The notes under the pieces are model-generated. The model was given only the letters and a program-made list of their open reading frames with translations, searched no databases and was not told where the DNA came from. Positions 16,946 through 26,475 of a stretch of 64,000 nucleotides of DNA are shown piece after piece (the stretch's first letter is position 1; the number at the start of each line of letters is the position of its first letter). This DNA comes from an uncultured Tolumonas sp. (GTDB lineage Bacteria > Pseudomonadota > Gammaproteobacteria > Enterobacterales > Aeromonadaceae), in contig NZ_OY781390.1 in NCBI RefSeq assembly GCF_963676665.1, positions 1-64,000 on the forward strand, read 5' to 3'. The translations under genes were made by a program, and so were the position numbers.

Positions 16946-18550
16946 ATGGCAAAAGCACCGGCAAAGAAAACACAGAAAGGGTTTGAAGAGACCTTGTGGG
17001 ACACCGCCAATCAACTCCGTGGCAGTGTTGAGTCATCAGAATACAAGCACGTGGTGTTGAGTCTGGTGTTCTTAAAGTTCATCAGCGATAAGTTTGAAGC
17101 CCGCCGCGATGCGTTGATCAAAGATGGTAAGGAAGCGTTTGTTGATATGGATGTCTTCTATCAGCAAGACAACATCTTCTATCTGCCGGAAGAGACCCGC
17201 TGGTCGTTTATTCAGGCGCATGCCAAGCAAGATGACATTGCCGTGCTCATCGACACCGCGCTCTCGACCATTGAAAAACGTAATCCGTCACTGCAAGGCG
17301 CATTGCCTGATAATTACTTCTCACGCCAGAATCTGGAAGTGAAGAAGCTCGCGTCATTAATTGATTCTATCGAAAACATCGACACTTTGGCCGATGAATG
17401 CCACCTGAGTGAAGAAGATCTGGTCGGTCGGGTGTATGAATATTTCCTCGGGAAATTTGCTGCCACCGAAGGCAAAGGTGGTGGTGAGTTCTACACGCCC
17501 AAGTGCATCGTGACGCTGCTGGCTGAGATGCTCGAACCTTATCAAGGTAAAATTTACGACCCGTGTTGTGGCTCGGGCGGCATGTTTGTGCAGTCGGTGA
17601 AGTTTGTGCAAAGCCATCAGGGCAAGAGCAAAGACATTGCCGTGTTCGGGCAGGAACTCACTGCCACCACTTACAAACTGGCGAAGATGAACCTCGCGAT
17701 TCGTGGGCTGTCGGGTAACCTTGGTGAAAAACCCGCCGACACCTTCTTTAACGACCAGCATAAAGATCTGAAAGCCGATTTCATCATGGCGAACCCGCCG
17801 TTTAACCTGAAAGATTGGCGCAACGAATCAGAGCTGACCGATGACCCGCGCTTTGCAGGCTATCGCACGCCGCCGACGGGTAACGCCAACTACGGTTGGA
17901 TTTTACACATGCTGTCGAAGCTGTCAGAAACCGGCAGCGCAGGCTTTGTGCTGGCAAACGGCTCGATGAGTTCGAACACCAGCGGCGAAGGTGAAATCCG
18001 AGCCAAGATGATCGAAAACGATATCGTTGAGTGCATGATCGCCTTGCCCGGTCAGTTGTTCTTCACCACGCAAATTCCGGTCTGTTTGTGGTTTATCACC
18101 AAAAACAAAAAGGCGGATCTGTCGCACGGCTACCGTAACCGCGAAGGTGAAACACTGTTTATTGATGCGCGTGACATGGGCACCATGATCAGCCGCACCA
18201 CCAAAGAGCTGACGCTGGAAGACATCGCCACCATCGCCGACACCTATCACGCATGGCGCAGCACGCCGGAAGAGCTGGCCGATCGCATCACCCGTGGTGA
18301 GAGTAAGCTTGAAAAATATGACGACATCGCTGGTTTCTGCAAAGTGGCCACCACGGCGGAAATGAAAGCCAACGATTATGTGCTGACACCGGGGCGCTAT
18401 GTCGGTGCTGCTGATATTGAAGATGATGGCATCGCTTTTGAAACCAAGATGCGCGAACTGTCGCAAACCCTGTTCCAACAGATGAAACAAGCCGAAATGC
18501 TGGATCAAGCGATTCGTCAGAATCTGGAGGCATTGGGATATGGGGAGTAA
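16946..18550 (+). CDS. hsdM: Type I restriction-modification methyltransferase subunit HsdM
   Basis: A 534-residue N6-adenine methyltransferase subunit, which with HsdS methylates host DNA and with HsdR restricts foreign DNA. An N-terminal helical HsdM_N domain (about 10-150) is followed by the catalytic domain with the SAM motif DPCCGSGG at 205-212 and the adenine motif NPPF at 283-286. The frame overlaps hsdS by eleven bases. The ribosome site is weak and no clear promoter was found upstream. Confidence 0.96.
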   Translation: MAKAPAKKTQKGFEETLWDTANQLRGSVESSEYKHVVLSLVFLKFISDKFEARRDALIKDGKEAFVDMDVFYQQDNIFYLPEETRWSFIQAHAKQDDIAVLIDTALSTIEKRNPSLQGALPDNYFSRQNLEVKKLASLIDSIENIDTLADECHLSEEDLVGRVYEYFLGKFAATEGKGGGEFYTPKCIVTLLAEMLEPYQGKIYDPCCGSGGMFVQSVKFVQSHQGKSKDIAVFGQELTATTYKLAKMNLAIRGLSGNLGEKPADTFFNDQHKDLKADFIMANPPFNLKDWRNESELTDDPRFAGYRTPPTGNANYGWILHMLSKLSETGSAGFVLANGSMSSNTSGEGEIRAKMIENDIVECMIALPGQLFFTTQIPVCLWFITKNKKADLSHGYRNREGETLFIDARDMGTMISRTTKELTLEDIATIADTYHAWRSTPEELADRITRGESKLEKYDDIAGFCKVATTAEMKANDYVLTPGRYVGAADIEDDGIAFETKMRELSQTLFQQMKQAEMLDQAIRQNLEALGYGE

Positions 18551-19961
18551 GTGGCCTGTTGTACGCCTTGGCAACCATTGCTTGAAGATAGGCAGTGGCG
18601 CAACACCTAAGGGCGGGAGTAGTGTTTATAACGATAGTGGGTTTATTTGGCTAATAAGAAGTCAAAATATTTATAATGATGGATTTAATCCGTCAGGACT
18701 TGTTTTTATCAGTGAAGACGCAGCAGATAAACTTAAAAACGTGATAGTTCAGGAAAACGATATATTACTGAATATTACTGGTGATTCTGTTGCTAGAGTT
18801 TGTTTGGCCAAAAAAGAATATTTACCAGCGAGAGTTAATCAGCATGTAGCCATTATTCGTCCTGATCCAAAACACTTTGATGCTAGATATTTGCGGTATG
18901 TACTTGCCAGCCCAACAGTTCAACAAATATTGCTTAATCTTGCTAGTGCAGGTGCAACAAGGAACGCTCTAACAAAAAGTATGATAGAGGAGTTTGAAGT
19001 ATCAAAACCTCCTTTATCAATACAAGTTGCTGTAGCTGATCATTTAGAATCATTCGATGAAAAAATACATCTCAATCGCCAAATAAACCAAACCCTCGAA
19101 CAGATGGCGCAAACGCTGTTTAAGTCGTGGTTTGTCGATTTTGACCCCGTGATCGATAACGCGCTCGATGCGGGCAACGAGATCCCTGAGCCGTTGCAAG
19201 CCCGTGCCGAACTGCGCCAGAAAGTGCGCGCCAGCCAAGACTTTCAGTCACTGCCTGCCGATGTTCGTGCGCTGTTTCCGGCTGAGTTTGAAGAGAGTGA
19301 ATTAGGTTCGGTGCCGAAGGGGTGGCAGATTAAAACCTTAGGTGAAATGACTTCTTTAATAATTGATCATCGAGGCAAAACACCGCAAAAAATGGGGGGC
19401 GAGTGGGCTGAAAGTGGTTACCCTGCGATTTCTGCAAAAAACATTAAAGACCGTACTTTAGTTAGGTCTGACATGATTCGATATGTTGATGAAGCGTTAT
19501 ATCGTAAATGGATGAAAGAGCCACTTTCTCCCGATGACATTCTTATGACATCCGAAGCACCACTGGGCGAAATGTTTTATTTGGCAGAAAAGCATGATTA
19601 TTTGTTAAGCCAAAGGTTATATGGATTAAGAGCTGATATATCTAAAACCTCAGGTAGTTATTTATATTTTTGGTTGCAAACAGATATGGCTAAATCAGAT
19701 ATGGATGGTCGGGCGACAGGAACAACAGTAGTGGGAATTCGCCAGTCCGAGCTTCGTAAGATTAATGTGTTATGTCCTGAAAACAGCGCTGTGCATGCTT
19801 TTTCTAAAAGTGTTTCGCGATACTTGATAAAAATTGAACATAACTGTAGTCAATCTGAAACATTAGAACGGATCAGGGATGAATTGCTTCCAAAACTCAT
19901 TTCCGGTGAATTGCGGTTAGACGATCTACCTGATGAGGTCGTCACAGCGGCCAACGAATAA
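18540..19961 (+). CDS. hsdS: Type I restriction-modification specificity subunit HsdS
   Basis: A 473-residue specificity subunit with two target recognition domains (about 5-165 and 255-440), separated by a conserved helical spacer (LNRQINQTLEQMAQTLFKSW...) and ended by a second one (ERIRDELLPKLISGEL). The recognition domains are visibly more AT-rich (about 18575-19060 and 19340-19850) than the spacer, hsdM and hsdR. That is the usual mark of domain exchange. The DNA target cannot be read from sequence. The RhuM-Fic gene follows 17 bases later. Confidence 0.94.
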   Translation: MGSKWPVVRLGNHCLKIGSGATPKGGSSVYNDSGFIWLIRSQNIYNDGFNPSGLVFISEDAADKLKNVIVQENDILLNITGDSVARVCLAKKEYLPARVNQHVAIIRPDPKHFDARYLRYVLASPTVQQILLNLASAGATRNALTKSMIEEFEVSKPPLSIQVAVADHLESFDEKIHLNRQINQTLEQMAQTLFKSWFVDFDPVIDNALDAGNEIPEPLQARAELRQKVRASQDFQSLPADVRALFPAEFEESELGSVPKGWQIKTLGEMTSLIIDHRGKTPQKMGGEWAESGYPAISAKNIKDRTLVRSDMIRYVDEALYRKWMKEPLSPDDILMTSEAPLGEMFYLAEKHDYLLSQRLYGLRADISKTSGSYLYFWLQTDMAKSDMDGRATGTTVVGIRQSELRKINVLCPENSAVHAFSKSVSRYLIKIEHNCSQSETLERIRDELLPKLISGELRLDDLPDEVVTAANE

Positions 19962-19978
19962 AAATAAACGGTGAACCC

Positions 19979-20965
19979 ATGAGCACGGAAACCTTAATTT
20001 ACCAAAGCGAAGACGGCGCACTGCAACTGCCCGTCGCACTGGAAAACGAAACTGTCTGGTTGTCGCAAGCCCAGATGGCCGAACTTTTTGGTACCCAACG
20101 ACCAGCTATCACAAAGCACCTCAGAAATATTTTCAAGTCTGCGGAGTTAAGTGAAAATGCAGTATGTTCCATTTTGGAACACACTGCCGAAGACGGGAAA
20201 AATTACCAAACAAAGTTCTATAATCTCGATGCTATTATTTCTGTTGGCTATCGCGTAAATTCTCGTCATGCAACCTTATTTCGCCAATGGGCCACGCAAA
20301 CGCTGAAACAACACCTGTTGCAGGGTTACACCATCAACCGCCAGCGATTTGAGCAAAATGCAGCTGAGTTAGAGCAAGCATTATCACTCATCAATAAAGC
20401 CATTCAGACACCATCACTCACGACACAAACCGGTAAAGGGTTGGTTGATATTATTAGCCGCTACACGCAAACCTTTCTCTGGTTGCAACGTTACGATGAA
20501 GGCTTATTGACCGAACCCAAAGGCCAGACGGGTGGTGAACTCGCTGATCTTGATGATGCTATGCAGGCGCTGAACGAATTGAAACAGCAACTCATTGTCC
20601 GTGAAGAGGCCACTGACCTCTTTGCCCGTCTGCGCAGTGATGGCCTGAGTGCAATTTGGGGAAATCTCCAACAAACCGTATTTGGTGAACCCGCATATGC
20701 CACCGTTGAAAGCAAAGCGGCACACCTGCTCTATTTTGTGGTGAAAAACCACCCGTTTGTGGATGGCAATAAACGCAGCGGCGCTTTTCTGTTTGTTGAT
20801 TTCCTGCACCGGAATGGCCGTTTATGCCATCCAACGGGTGAAGTGGTCATCAATGATAATGGTCTGGCTGCCATTACATTGCTGGTTGCCGAGTCAGACC
20901 CTGCGCATAAAGAAACGATCATCCGCTTGATCATGAATATGCTGTCACAGGAAAAACACGCATGA
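19979..20965 (+). CDS. RhuM-family protein with C-terminal Fic/Doc domain
   Basis: A 328-residue protein. The N-terminal part (about 5-130) has the RhuM pattern LPVALENETVWLSQAQMAELF...ITKHLRNIF...YNLDAIISVGYRVNS, named after a Salmonella pathogenicity island gene of unknown function. The C-terminal part (about 150-325) is a Fic/Doc domain with HPFVDGNKR at 258-266; the lysine in place of the Fic glycine is Doc-like. Fic proteins transfer AMP or phosphate to target proteins. No inhibitory helix or antitoxin gene is obvious beside it. It sits inside the hsd operon and overlaps the next gene by four bases, so it probably works with, or guards, the restriction system (inference). Confidence 0.88.
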   Translation: MSTETLIYQSEDGALQLPVALENETVWLSQAQMAELFGTQRPAITKHLRNIFKSAELSENAVCSILEHTAEDGKNYQTKFYNLDAIISVGYRVNSRHATLFRQWATQTLKQHLLQGYTINRQRFEQNAAELEQALSLINKAIQTPSLTTQTGKGLVDIISRYTQTFLWLQRYDEGLLTEPKGQTGGELADLDDAMQALNELKQQLIVREEATDLFARLRSDGLSAIWGNLQQTVFGEPAYATVESKAAHLLYFVVKNHPFVDGNKRSGAFLFVDFLHRNGRLCHPTGEVVINDNGLAAITLLVAESDPAHKETIIRLIMNMLSQEKHA

Positions 20966-22683
20966 GTTCACGCGACCCGAACACCGCACCAGCCAATAAG
21001 CCATTAATTGATATTGAAGAGTTGCTACTGGCTGCCGGGCCGCAAACCTTCCAGAAAGGTTTTGTGCTGTTTCAGCAAAACAAAGTCAGTAATGTAAAAG
21101 TGAATGGCAACACGGCAACGGCTACGGCTACGGTAAAAGGCACGTCGAGCTATCAGGTGAAGGTGACCATGCAGCCTGAGCTAAAATGCCAGTGCACTTG
21201 CCCGGCAGCGGAATATATGACTGTCTGTAAACATGCGGTGGCGGTTGGGTTATTACTGAATCAACCCCGCGCAGAGGTCGAAGATGAAACCAGTGACGAA
21301 CAGGTTTTACGCCGTTATTTCAGCGAGAAAAGCGCCCCAGAGTTAGTTGAGCTGTTACTGCAATCTATCGAAAGCGATGAGCTGCAGTGGCGAAACTGGC
21401 TGCTGAAAGCAAAATTGTCTCAAAGTGATATTTCACTCGCCGAGCTGAAAAAACTGGTGACCAAAGCTCTGCCAGCCCGCGATATATGGGGTTGGAACGA
21501 CGTCTCGCGTTATTTCTCTGCGGCAGAGAAACAAATCGATAGCCTGTGGAATGCCATGGCGAACCTGCCAATAGAAAGCCAATGGCAGCTGACAGAACAT
21601 GTATTGATGCGCCTGAATAAAGTGCTGGAACGTATTGATGATTCCGGTGGTTTTCGTTTTGGCATTGAAGGTCAGATCAATGTAAAAATGCCTGAGTTGT
21701 TTGAACAGTTAAACTGGCCAGCAGAAAAGAAAGCACAGTGGCTGTTTGAACATCTGTATCAGCGTGAATATAACGTCTTCCCTGATATTAACGATAACTT
21801 CACGGTGACTGGTGAAGTGGAAGCCTGCCTGTTGAAAAAGTGCCGCAGTGCGCTTGAAGAGATGGCAGGTGAGCTGAACGCAGGAAAAGACCGCACCGAT
21901 ATTACATGGCGTATGCGTGTCTATGCGCAACCGTTATTGAATGCCGCGCGTGCTGCCAATAACTGGCGTGAAGAAGAGCGATTATTGGCGATGCAGGCAC
22001 ATCAATGCCGCGATTATCTGGCGCTGGTGCAGTTGTGTCTTGATCATCAGGAAGAGTTAGACGCGGAAGATTGGCTGCTGCGGGCTAAAAAAGTAGCCAC
22101 GCAATATGAGCAGAGAAACTGTGCAAATATAGAGATCAGGGTCAAAATAGCCCTCGGTGAAACCGCGCAGGCATGGAAATTAGGTTGGCAATTATTTGAA
22201 CATGCTCGTTCTTTTCGTGCGTTTCAGGAATTACAAGAACTGCATGACGAATTGGGTCAGCCAGAGCCTGAATTGCTGACCAAAGTCGAACAGTTATTTG
22301 CTAACCCCAAAAATCAACATCAACGCGATGCACAGTGCGAATTTTATCTCAGCATTGGCAAACCAGATGCAGCGAAGCAATGTGCAAAAGAGGGTTTGAT
22401 ATCGATTGAGTTGTTACTGAAAGTTGCCGATGCCATTATAGCCACCGACTCTTCAGAATCACTGGCTATCTATTTGCGGGTGACCAGAAAAATGCTTGAA
22501 AATTCAGACAATAAGATTTACCAACGTGTGACTGATCTTCTGCTGCATTTACAGAAGCAATTAAAACGCCAGCAGCATCCGCTGGGTGATTTCGAGGTAG
22601 CAGTCGGTGAATTAGCGATGGAGTTTCGCCGTAAACGTAATTTTACTGCGTTGCTCAATAAGCACTTTCCACACTGCGTTTAA
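20962..22683 (+). CDS. SWIM zinc-finger protein of unknown function in the hsd operon
   Basis: A 573-residue protein. A SWIM-type zinc motif, CxCx(n)CxH, is at about residues 74-89 (CQCTCPAAEYMTVCKH), near the N-terminus. The remainder is mostly helical and rich in Leu, Glu and Ala, possibly TPR-like, with no enzyme motif that I recognise. SWIM domains bind DNA or proteins. The start overlaps the Fic stop codon (ATGA), so the two should be translated together, and hsdR starts 29 bases after its stop. A role in controlling or extending restriction is suggested by position only. Confidence 0.8.
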   Translation: MSSRDPNTAPANKPLIDIEELLLAAGPQTFQKGFVLFQQNKVSNVKVNGNTATATATVKGTSSYQVKVTMQPELKCQCTCPAAEYMTVCKHAVAVGLLLNQPRAEVEDETSDEQVLRRYFSEKSAPELVELLLQSIESDELQWRNWLLKAKLSQSDISLAELKKLVTKALPARDIWGWNDVSRYFSAAEKQIDSLWNAMANLPIESQWQLTEHVLMRLNKVLERIDDSGGFRFGIEGQINVKMPELFEQLNWPAEKKAQWLFEHLYQREYNVFPDINDNFTVTGEVEACLLKKCRSALEEMAGELNAGKDRTDITWRMRVYAQPLLNAARAANNWREEERLLAMQAHQCRDYLALVQLCLDHQEELDAEDWLLRAKKVATQYEQRNCANIEIRVKIALGETAQAWKLGWQLFEHARSFRAFQELQELHDELGQPEPELLTKVEQLFANPKNQHQRDAQCEFYLSIGKPDAAKQCAKEGLISIELLLKVADAIIATDSSESLAIYLRVTRKMLENSDNKIYQRVTDLLLHLQKQLKRQQHPLGDFEVAVGELAMEFRRKRNFTALLNKHFPHCV

Positions 22684-22712
22684 GCGTAGCGGATAAGATC
22701 AGGGATGATGAA

Positions 22713-25700
22713 ATGAGTCTGAAATTTACCGAAGCGAAACTGGAACAAGCCATTATTGAGCTGCTGGGCGAGCAGGGTTTCACGCATGTGTTAGGTGAAA
22801 CTCTGGTGCGCAAAAACAACGAGCAGGTGCTGATCAGCGACGATCTACGCACCTATCTTGCCAGCCAATATCAGGCCGATAGCATTACCAGCAGTGAAAT
22901 CGACAGCATCATCCGCCAGCTTGCCACGCTTCCCGCCACCGATCTTTACGACAGCAATAAAACCTTTTGCCACTGGCTTTCAAACGGCTTTCTGTTCAAA
23001 CGTGAAGACCGCAATAAGAAAGATCTCTATATCGAGCTTATCGACACGAAGCATCTGCCTGCTGCATTGACGCAACTATTCGCAGTCGATCCCGCGCCGT
23101 TACAGCAAGTCGCTGAAAACAAAATCGCTTATCTGCCTGAACGTGATAATTATCAGTCAATCGACAAGCATCCGTTACCTGATAATAACCGCTATAAAGT
23201 GGTCAATCAGCTGGAGATCACCGGCAGAGATGAGCAGGTGCGCATTCCCGATGCCATTCTTTACATCAATGGTCTGCCGCTGGTGGTGTTTGAATTTAAG
23301 AGCGCCATCCGTGAAGAAGAAGCCAATTTGTTGGAAGCATGGAAACAACTTCATAACCGCTATCGCCGCGATATTCCGCAACTGTTTGTGTTCAACGCGC
23401 TGTGCATCATCAGCGATGGCGTGAATAACCGCATGGGCAATCTGTTTGCCGCATACGACTATTTCTATTCTTGGCGCAAAATCAGCGGCAACGAATCGCG
23501 CGAACAAAATGGCATTCATTCGCTGCACAGCATGGTGCAGGGGCTGTTTCACCCCGTGCGGCTGCTCGATGTGCTGAAAAACTTTATCTTCTTTCCTGAT
23601 ACGTCTAAAAAAGAGATCAAAGTCGGCTGCCGTTATCCGCAATATTACGCTGCGCGTAAGCTCTTTTTCAGCATCAAACAGGCGCGTAAACCATATGGCA
23701 ACGGCAAAGGCGGCACCTATTTTGGCGCAACGGGTTGCGGCAAAAGTTACACCATGCAGTTTTTAACGCGCTTGCTGATGAAGAGTGTCGATTTCGCCAG
23801 CCCGACCATAGTGCTGATCACCGATCGCACCGACCTCGACGATCAGCTCTCGAAACAGTTTTGCAGTGCTACGCGCTTTATTGGTGATGACACCATCGAG
23901 CCCGTAGAAAGCCGTGCTGACTTACGCGCAAAACTATGTGGACGTAATAGTGGTGGCGTATTCCTGACCACCATCCACAAATTCACCGAAGATCTGCAAC
24001 TGCTTTCTGAGCGCAGCAATATCATCTGCATTTCGGATGAAGCGCACCGCAGTCAGGTCAATCTCGATCAGAAAATCGTGATTGATGAGAAAACCAATTC
24101 CATTCGTAAAACCTACGGCTTTGCCAAATATCTGCATGACTCGTTACCCAATGCCACGTTTGTCGGTTTCACCGGCACGCCAATTGATGCCACGCTCGAG
24201 GTGTTCGGTGAGGTGATCGACAGTTACACCATGACCGAATCAGTGAACGATGAGATCACGGTGCGGATCGTCTATGAAGGCCGTGCCGCGAAGGTGATCC
24301 TCGATAATGGCAAACTGGCGGAAATAGAGAAGTATTACAATGAATGCGCCGATGCAGGGGCCAGCGAATATCAAATCGACGAAAGCAAAAAAGCCTCGGC
24401 GAATATGTATTCCATTTTGGGCGACCCCGATCGCCTCGAAGCACTGGCGAAAGACTTTGCTAACCATTACGAGCAGCGTGTGGCCGAAGGTTCCACCGTT
24501 AAAGGCAAAGCGATGTTTGTCTGTGCCAGCCGCGATATCGCCTATGCCTTCTATCAGCAGTTAAAAGCGATCCGCCCTGCATGGTTTGAGGTGAAACAAG
24601 CTATTGATGGTGTGCAACTCACCGACGCTGAACAAAAAGAGCTGATCCCCTCTGAAATGGTACGAATGGTGATGACGCGCAGCAAAGATGACGAGACCGA
24701 ATTTTACGATCTGCTGGGCACCAAAGACGACAGAAAAGAGCTGGATAAACAGTTCAAAAACCCGAAATCGAACTTTAAAATCGCCATCGTGGTGGATATG
24801 TGGCTGACCGGTTTCGACGTGCCAGAACTCGACACCATTTACATCGATAAGCCGTTGCAAAAGCACAACTTGATCCAGACCATTTCCCGCGTCAACCGCA
24901 CCTATGAAGGCAAAGACAAAGGCTTGGTGGTTGATTACATCGGTATTAAACGGCAGATGAATCAGGCGCTGGCGATGTATTCCAAAGCTGATGCCACGAA
25001 TTTTGAAGACATTCGTCAATCGGTGGTGGAAGTGAAAAATCACCTCGACTTGTTGAAGCAGATGTTCCACCCGTTCGATAGCAAAGATTACTTTAGCGGT
25101 GAAGCCCGAGCCCAGCTCGATTGCCTTAACCGCGCGGCTGAATTCGTATTACAGAGTAAGAAATTTGAAACCCGTTTTATGGGCTTAGTGAAGCGCATGA
25201 AGGCGGCCTATGACATCTGCTGTGGCAGTGAACACTTAGACCAGTTTGAGCGCGACTATATTCATTTCTATCTGGCGGTGCGCTCTATCGTGTTTAAGCT
25301 CACCAAAGGTGATGCGCCTGACGTGACGCAGATGAATGCCCGTGTGCGAGAATTGATCGCCGAAGCGCTGAAATCAGACGGGGTCGAGGAGATCTACGCG
25401 CTGGGTGATGATCAGGCCGATTCTATCGATATTTTCGACGAAGACTATCTGGCGCGGATCAGCAAAATCAAACTGCCGAACACCAAAATTCAGTTACTGC
25501 AAAAGCTGTTAGCGAAAGCGATCAGCGACTTTAAAAAAGTGAACCAGATGCAAGGCATCGACTTCTCGAAACGCTTTCAGGCATTGGTTGAGCACTACAA
25601 CGAACGCAAAGAGAACGACTTGTTTAACGGCGAAGAATTCACTGTGATTGCCGATGACATGGTTGAGCAGATCGTTGGCATGTTCAATGAGTTGAAATCA

Positions 25701-26015
25701 GAAATGACTTCGTTTGAAGCGATGGGCATTGATATGGAAGAGAAAGCGTTTTACGACATTCTCGCCGCCATGCAGCAAAAATACGAGTTCACCTACGATG
25801 AAGACAAAATGCTTGAACTGGCGAAAGAGATGAAAATCATCGTCGATAATCAGGCACAATACCCCGACTGGAGCCACCGCGACGACATCAAAGCCGCGCT
25901 GAAAGTCGAACTGATCTTGTTACTGCACAAATACGGTTTTCCGCCTGTGGCGAACGATGACGTGTATAAAAACGTGCTGGAGCAGGCAGAGAATTTTAAG
26001 AAGAACAGAGGTTAA
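22713..26015 (+). CDS. hsdR: Type I restriction-modification endonuclease/translocase HsdR
   Basis: A 1100-residue motor-nuclease subunit. The N-terminal nuclease has the PD...EFK pattern (D180, E194-F-K196). The superfamily 2 helicase motor follows with Walker A GATGCGKS at 338-345, DEAH at 442-445, VGFTGTP, and the motif VI stretch LIQTISRVNRTYEGK. A C-terminal helical region docks to HsdM. No truncation is seen, so the system looks complete and active. It is last in the operon hsdM-hsdS-RhuM/Fic-SWIM-hsdR. Confidence 0.96.
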   Translation: MSLKFTEAKLEQAIIELLGEQGFTHVLGETLVRKNNEQVLISDDLRTYLASQYQADSITSSEIDSIIRQLATLPATDLYDSNKTFCHWLSNGFLFKREDRNKKDLYIELIDTKHLPAALTQLFAVDPAPLQQVAENKIAYLPERDNYQSIDKHPLPDNNRYKVVNQLEITGRDEQVRIPDAILYINGLPLVVFEFKSAIREEEANLLEAWKQLHNRYRRDIPQLFVFNALCIISDGVNNRMGNLFAAYDYFYSWRKISGNESREQNGIHSLHSMVQGLFHPVRLLDVLKNFIFFPDTSKKEIKVGCRYPQYYAARKLFFSIKQARKPYGNGKGGTYFGATGCGKSYTMQFLTRLLMKSVDFASPTIVLITDRTDLDDQLSKQFCSATRFIGDDTIEPVESRADLRAKLCGRNSGGVFLTTIHKFTEDLQLLSERSNIICISDEAHRSQVNLDQKIVIDEKTNSIRKTYGFAKYLHDSLPNATFVGFTGTPIDATLEVFGEVIDSYTMTESVNDEITVRIVYEGRAAKVILDNGKLAEIEKYYNECADAGASEYQIDESKKASANMYSILGDPDRLEALAKDFANHYEQRVAEGSTVKGKAMFVCASRDIAYAFYQQLKAIRPAWFEVKQAIDGVQLTDAEQKELIPSEMVRMVMTRSKDDETEFYDLLGTKDDRKELDKQFKNPKSNFKIAIVVDMWLTGFDVPELDTIYIDKPLQKHNLIQTISRVNRTYEGKDKGLVVDYIGIKRQMNQALAMYSKADATNFEDIRQSVVEVKNHLDLLKQMFHPFDSKDYFSGEARAQLDCLNRAAEFVLQSKKFETRFMGLVKRMKAAYDICCGSEHLDQFERDYIHFYLAVRSIVFKLTKGDAPDVTQMNARVRELIAEALKSDGVEEIYALGDDQADSIDIFDEDYLARISKIKLPNTKIQLLQKLLAKAISDFKKVNQMQGIDFSKRFQALVEHYNERKENDLFNGEEFTVIADDMVEQIVGMFNELKSEMTSFEAMGIDMEEKAFYDILAAMQQKYEFTYDEDKMLELAKEMKIIVDNQAQYPDWSHRDDIKAALKVELILLLHKYGFPPVANDDVYKNVLEQAENFKKNRG

Positions 26016-26035
26016 GCCATACTTGGTTTAACCTT
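26008..26035. terminator. Possible bidirectional terminator after hsdR
   Basis: AGGTTAA and TTAACCT form a seven-base stem overlapping the hsdR stop codon, followed by TTGTCTTGG. It separates hsdR from the convergent acetyltransferase gene. The T-run is poor. Confidence 0.4.
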
Positions 26036-26043
26036 TGTCTTGG

Positions 26044-26457
26044 TTATTTCAATTCATTCACATTAGTTAATAACCATGCACTGTTGTGCTGGGTTAAACC
26101 AATTTTAGGGTAGTAATTAACGGCCTGCGGGGCTGCCAGCAGATTCAGGGTGCAGCCCGGTTTTAATTCCAGAAAGGTACGGCGAATAAGCTCTTTTCCA
26201 ATTCCACTGGCTTGAATAGTCTCGGAAACCGCCAAATCAGAGAGATAACAGCAGAAATGGAAGTCGGTAACTGAGCGGGCGATGCCGACCAACTTATCGT
26301 CTAACCAAGCGGTAACGGTGAGATTGGCATGATCCAGCATGCCCTGAATACGTTCCAAATCATCAACGGGGCGGCGACCACCCAACGTGGTTTCTTTCAA
26401 TAACCCAATGAATTGTTCGGCGGTGATGTGCTGATTAACGGCATAACGGACAGTCAT
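26044..26457 (-). CDS. GNAT-family N-acetyltransferase
   Basis: A 137-residue acetyltransferase of the GNAT fold. The acetyl-CoA loop appears as VSETIQASGIGKELIRRTFLEL (Q/RxxGxG/A type), after the beta-strand CCYLSDLAV. The substrate is unknown. A GGAGGG box precedes the ATG. It lies just downstream of, and on the same strand as, the dehydrogenase gene with an 18-base gap, so the two are probably cotranscribed. Confidence 0.87.
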   Translation of the reverse strand: MTVRYAVNQHITAEQFIGLLKETTLGGRRPVDDLERIQGMLDHANLTVTAWLDDKLVGIARSVTDFHFCCYLSDLAVSETIQASGIGKELIRRTFLELKPGCTLNLLAAPQAVNYYPKIGLTQHNSAWLLTNVNELK

Positions 26458-26475
26458 GAAAAAGCCCTCCCTGAG

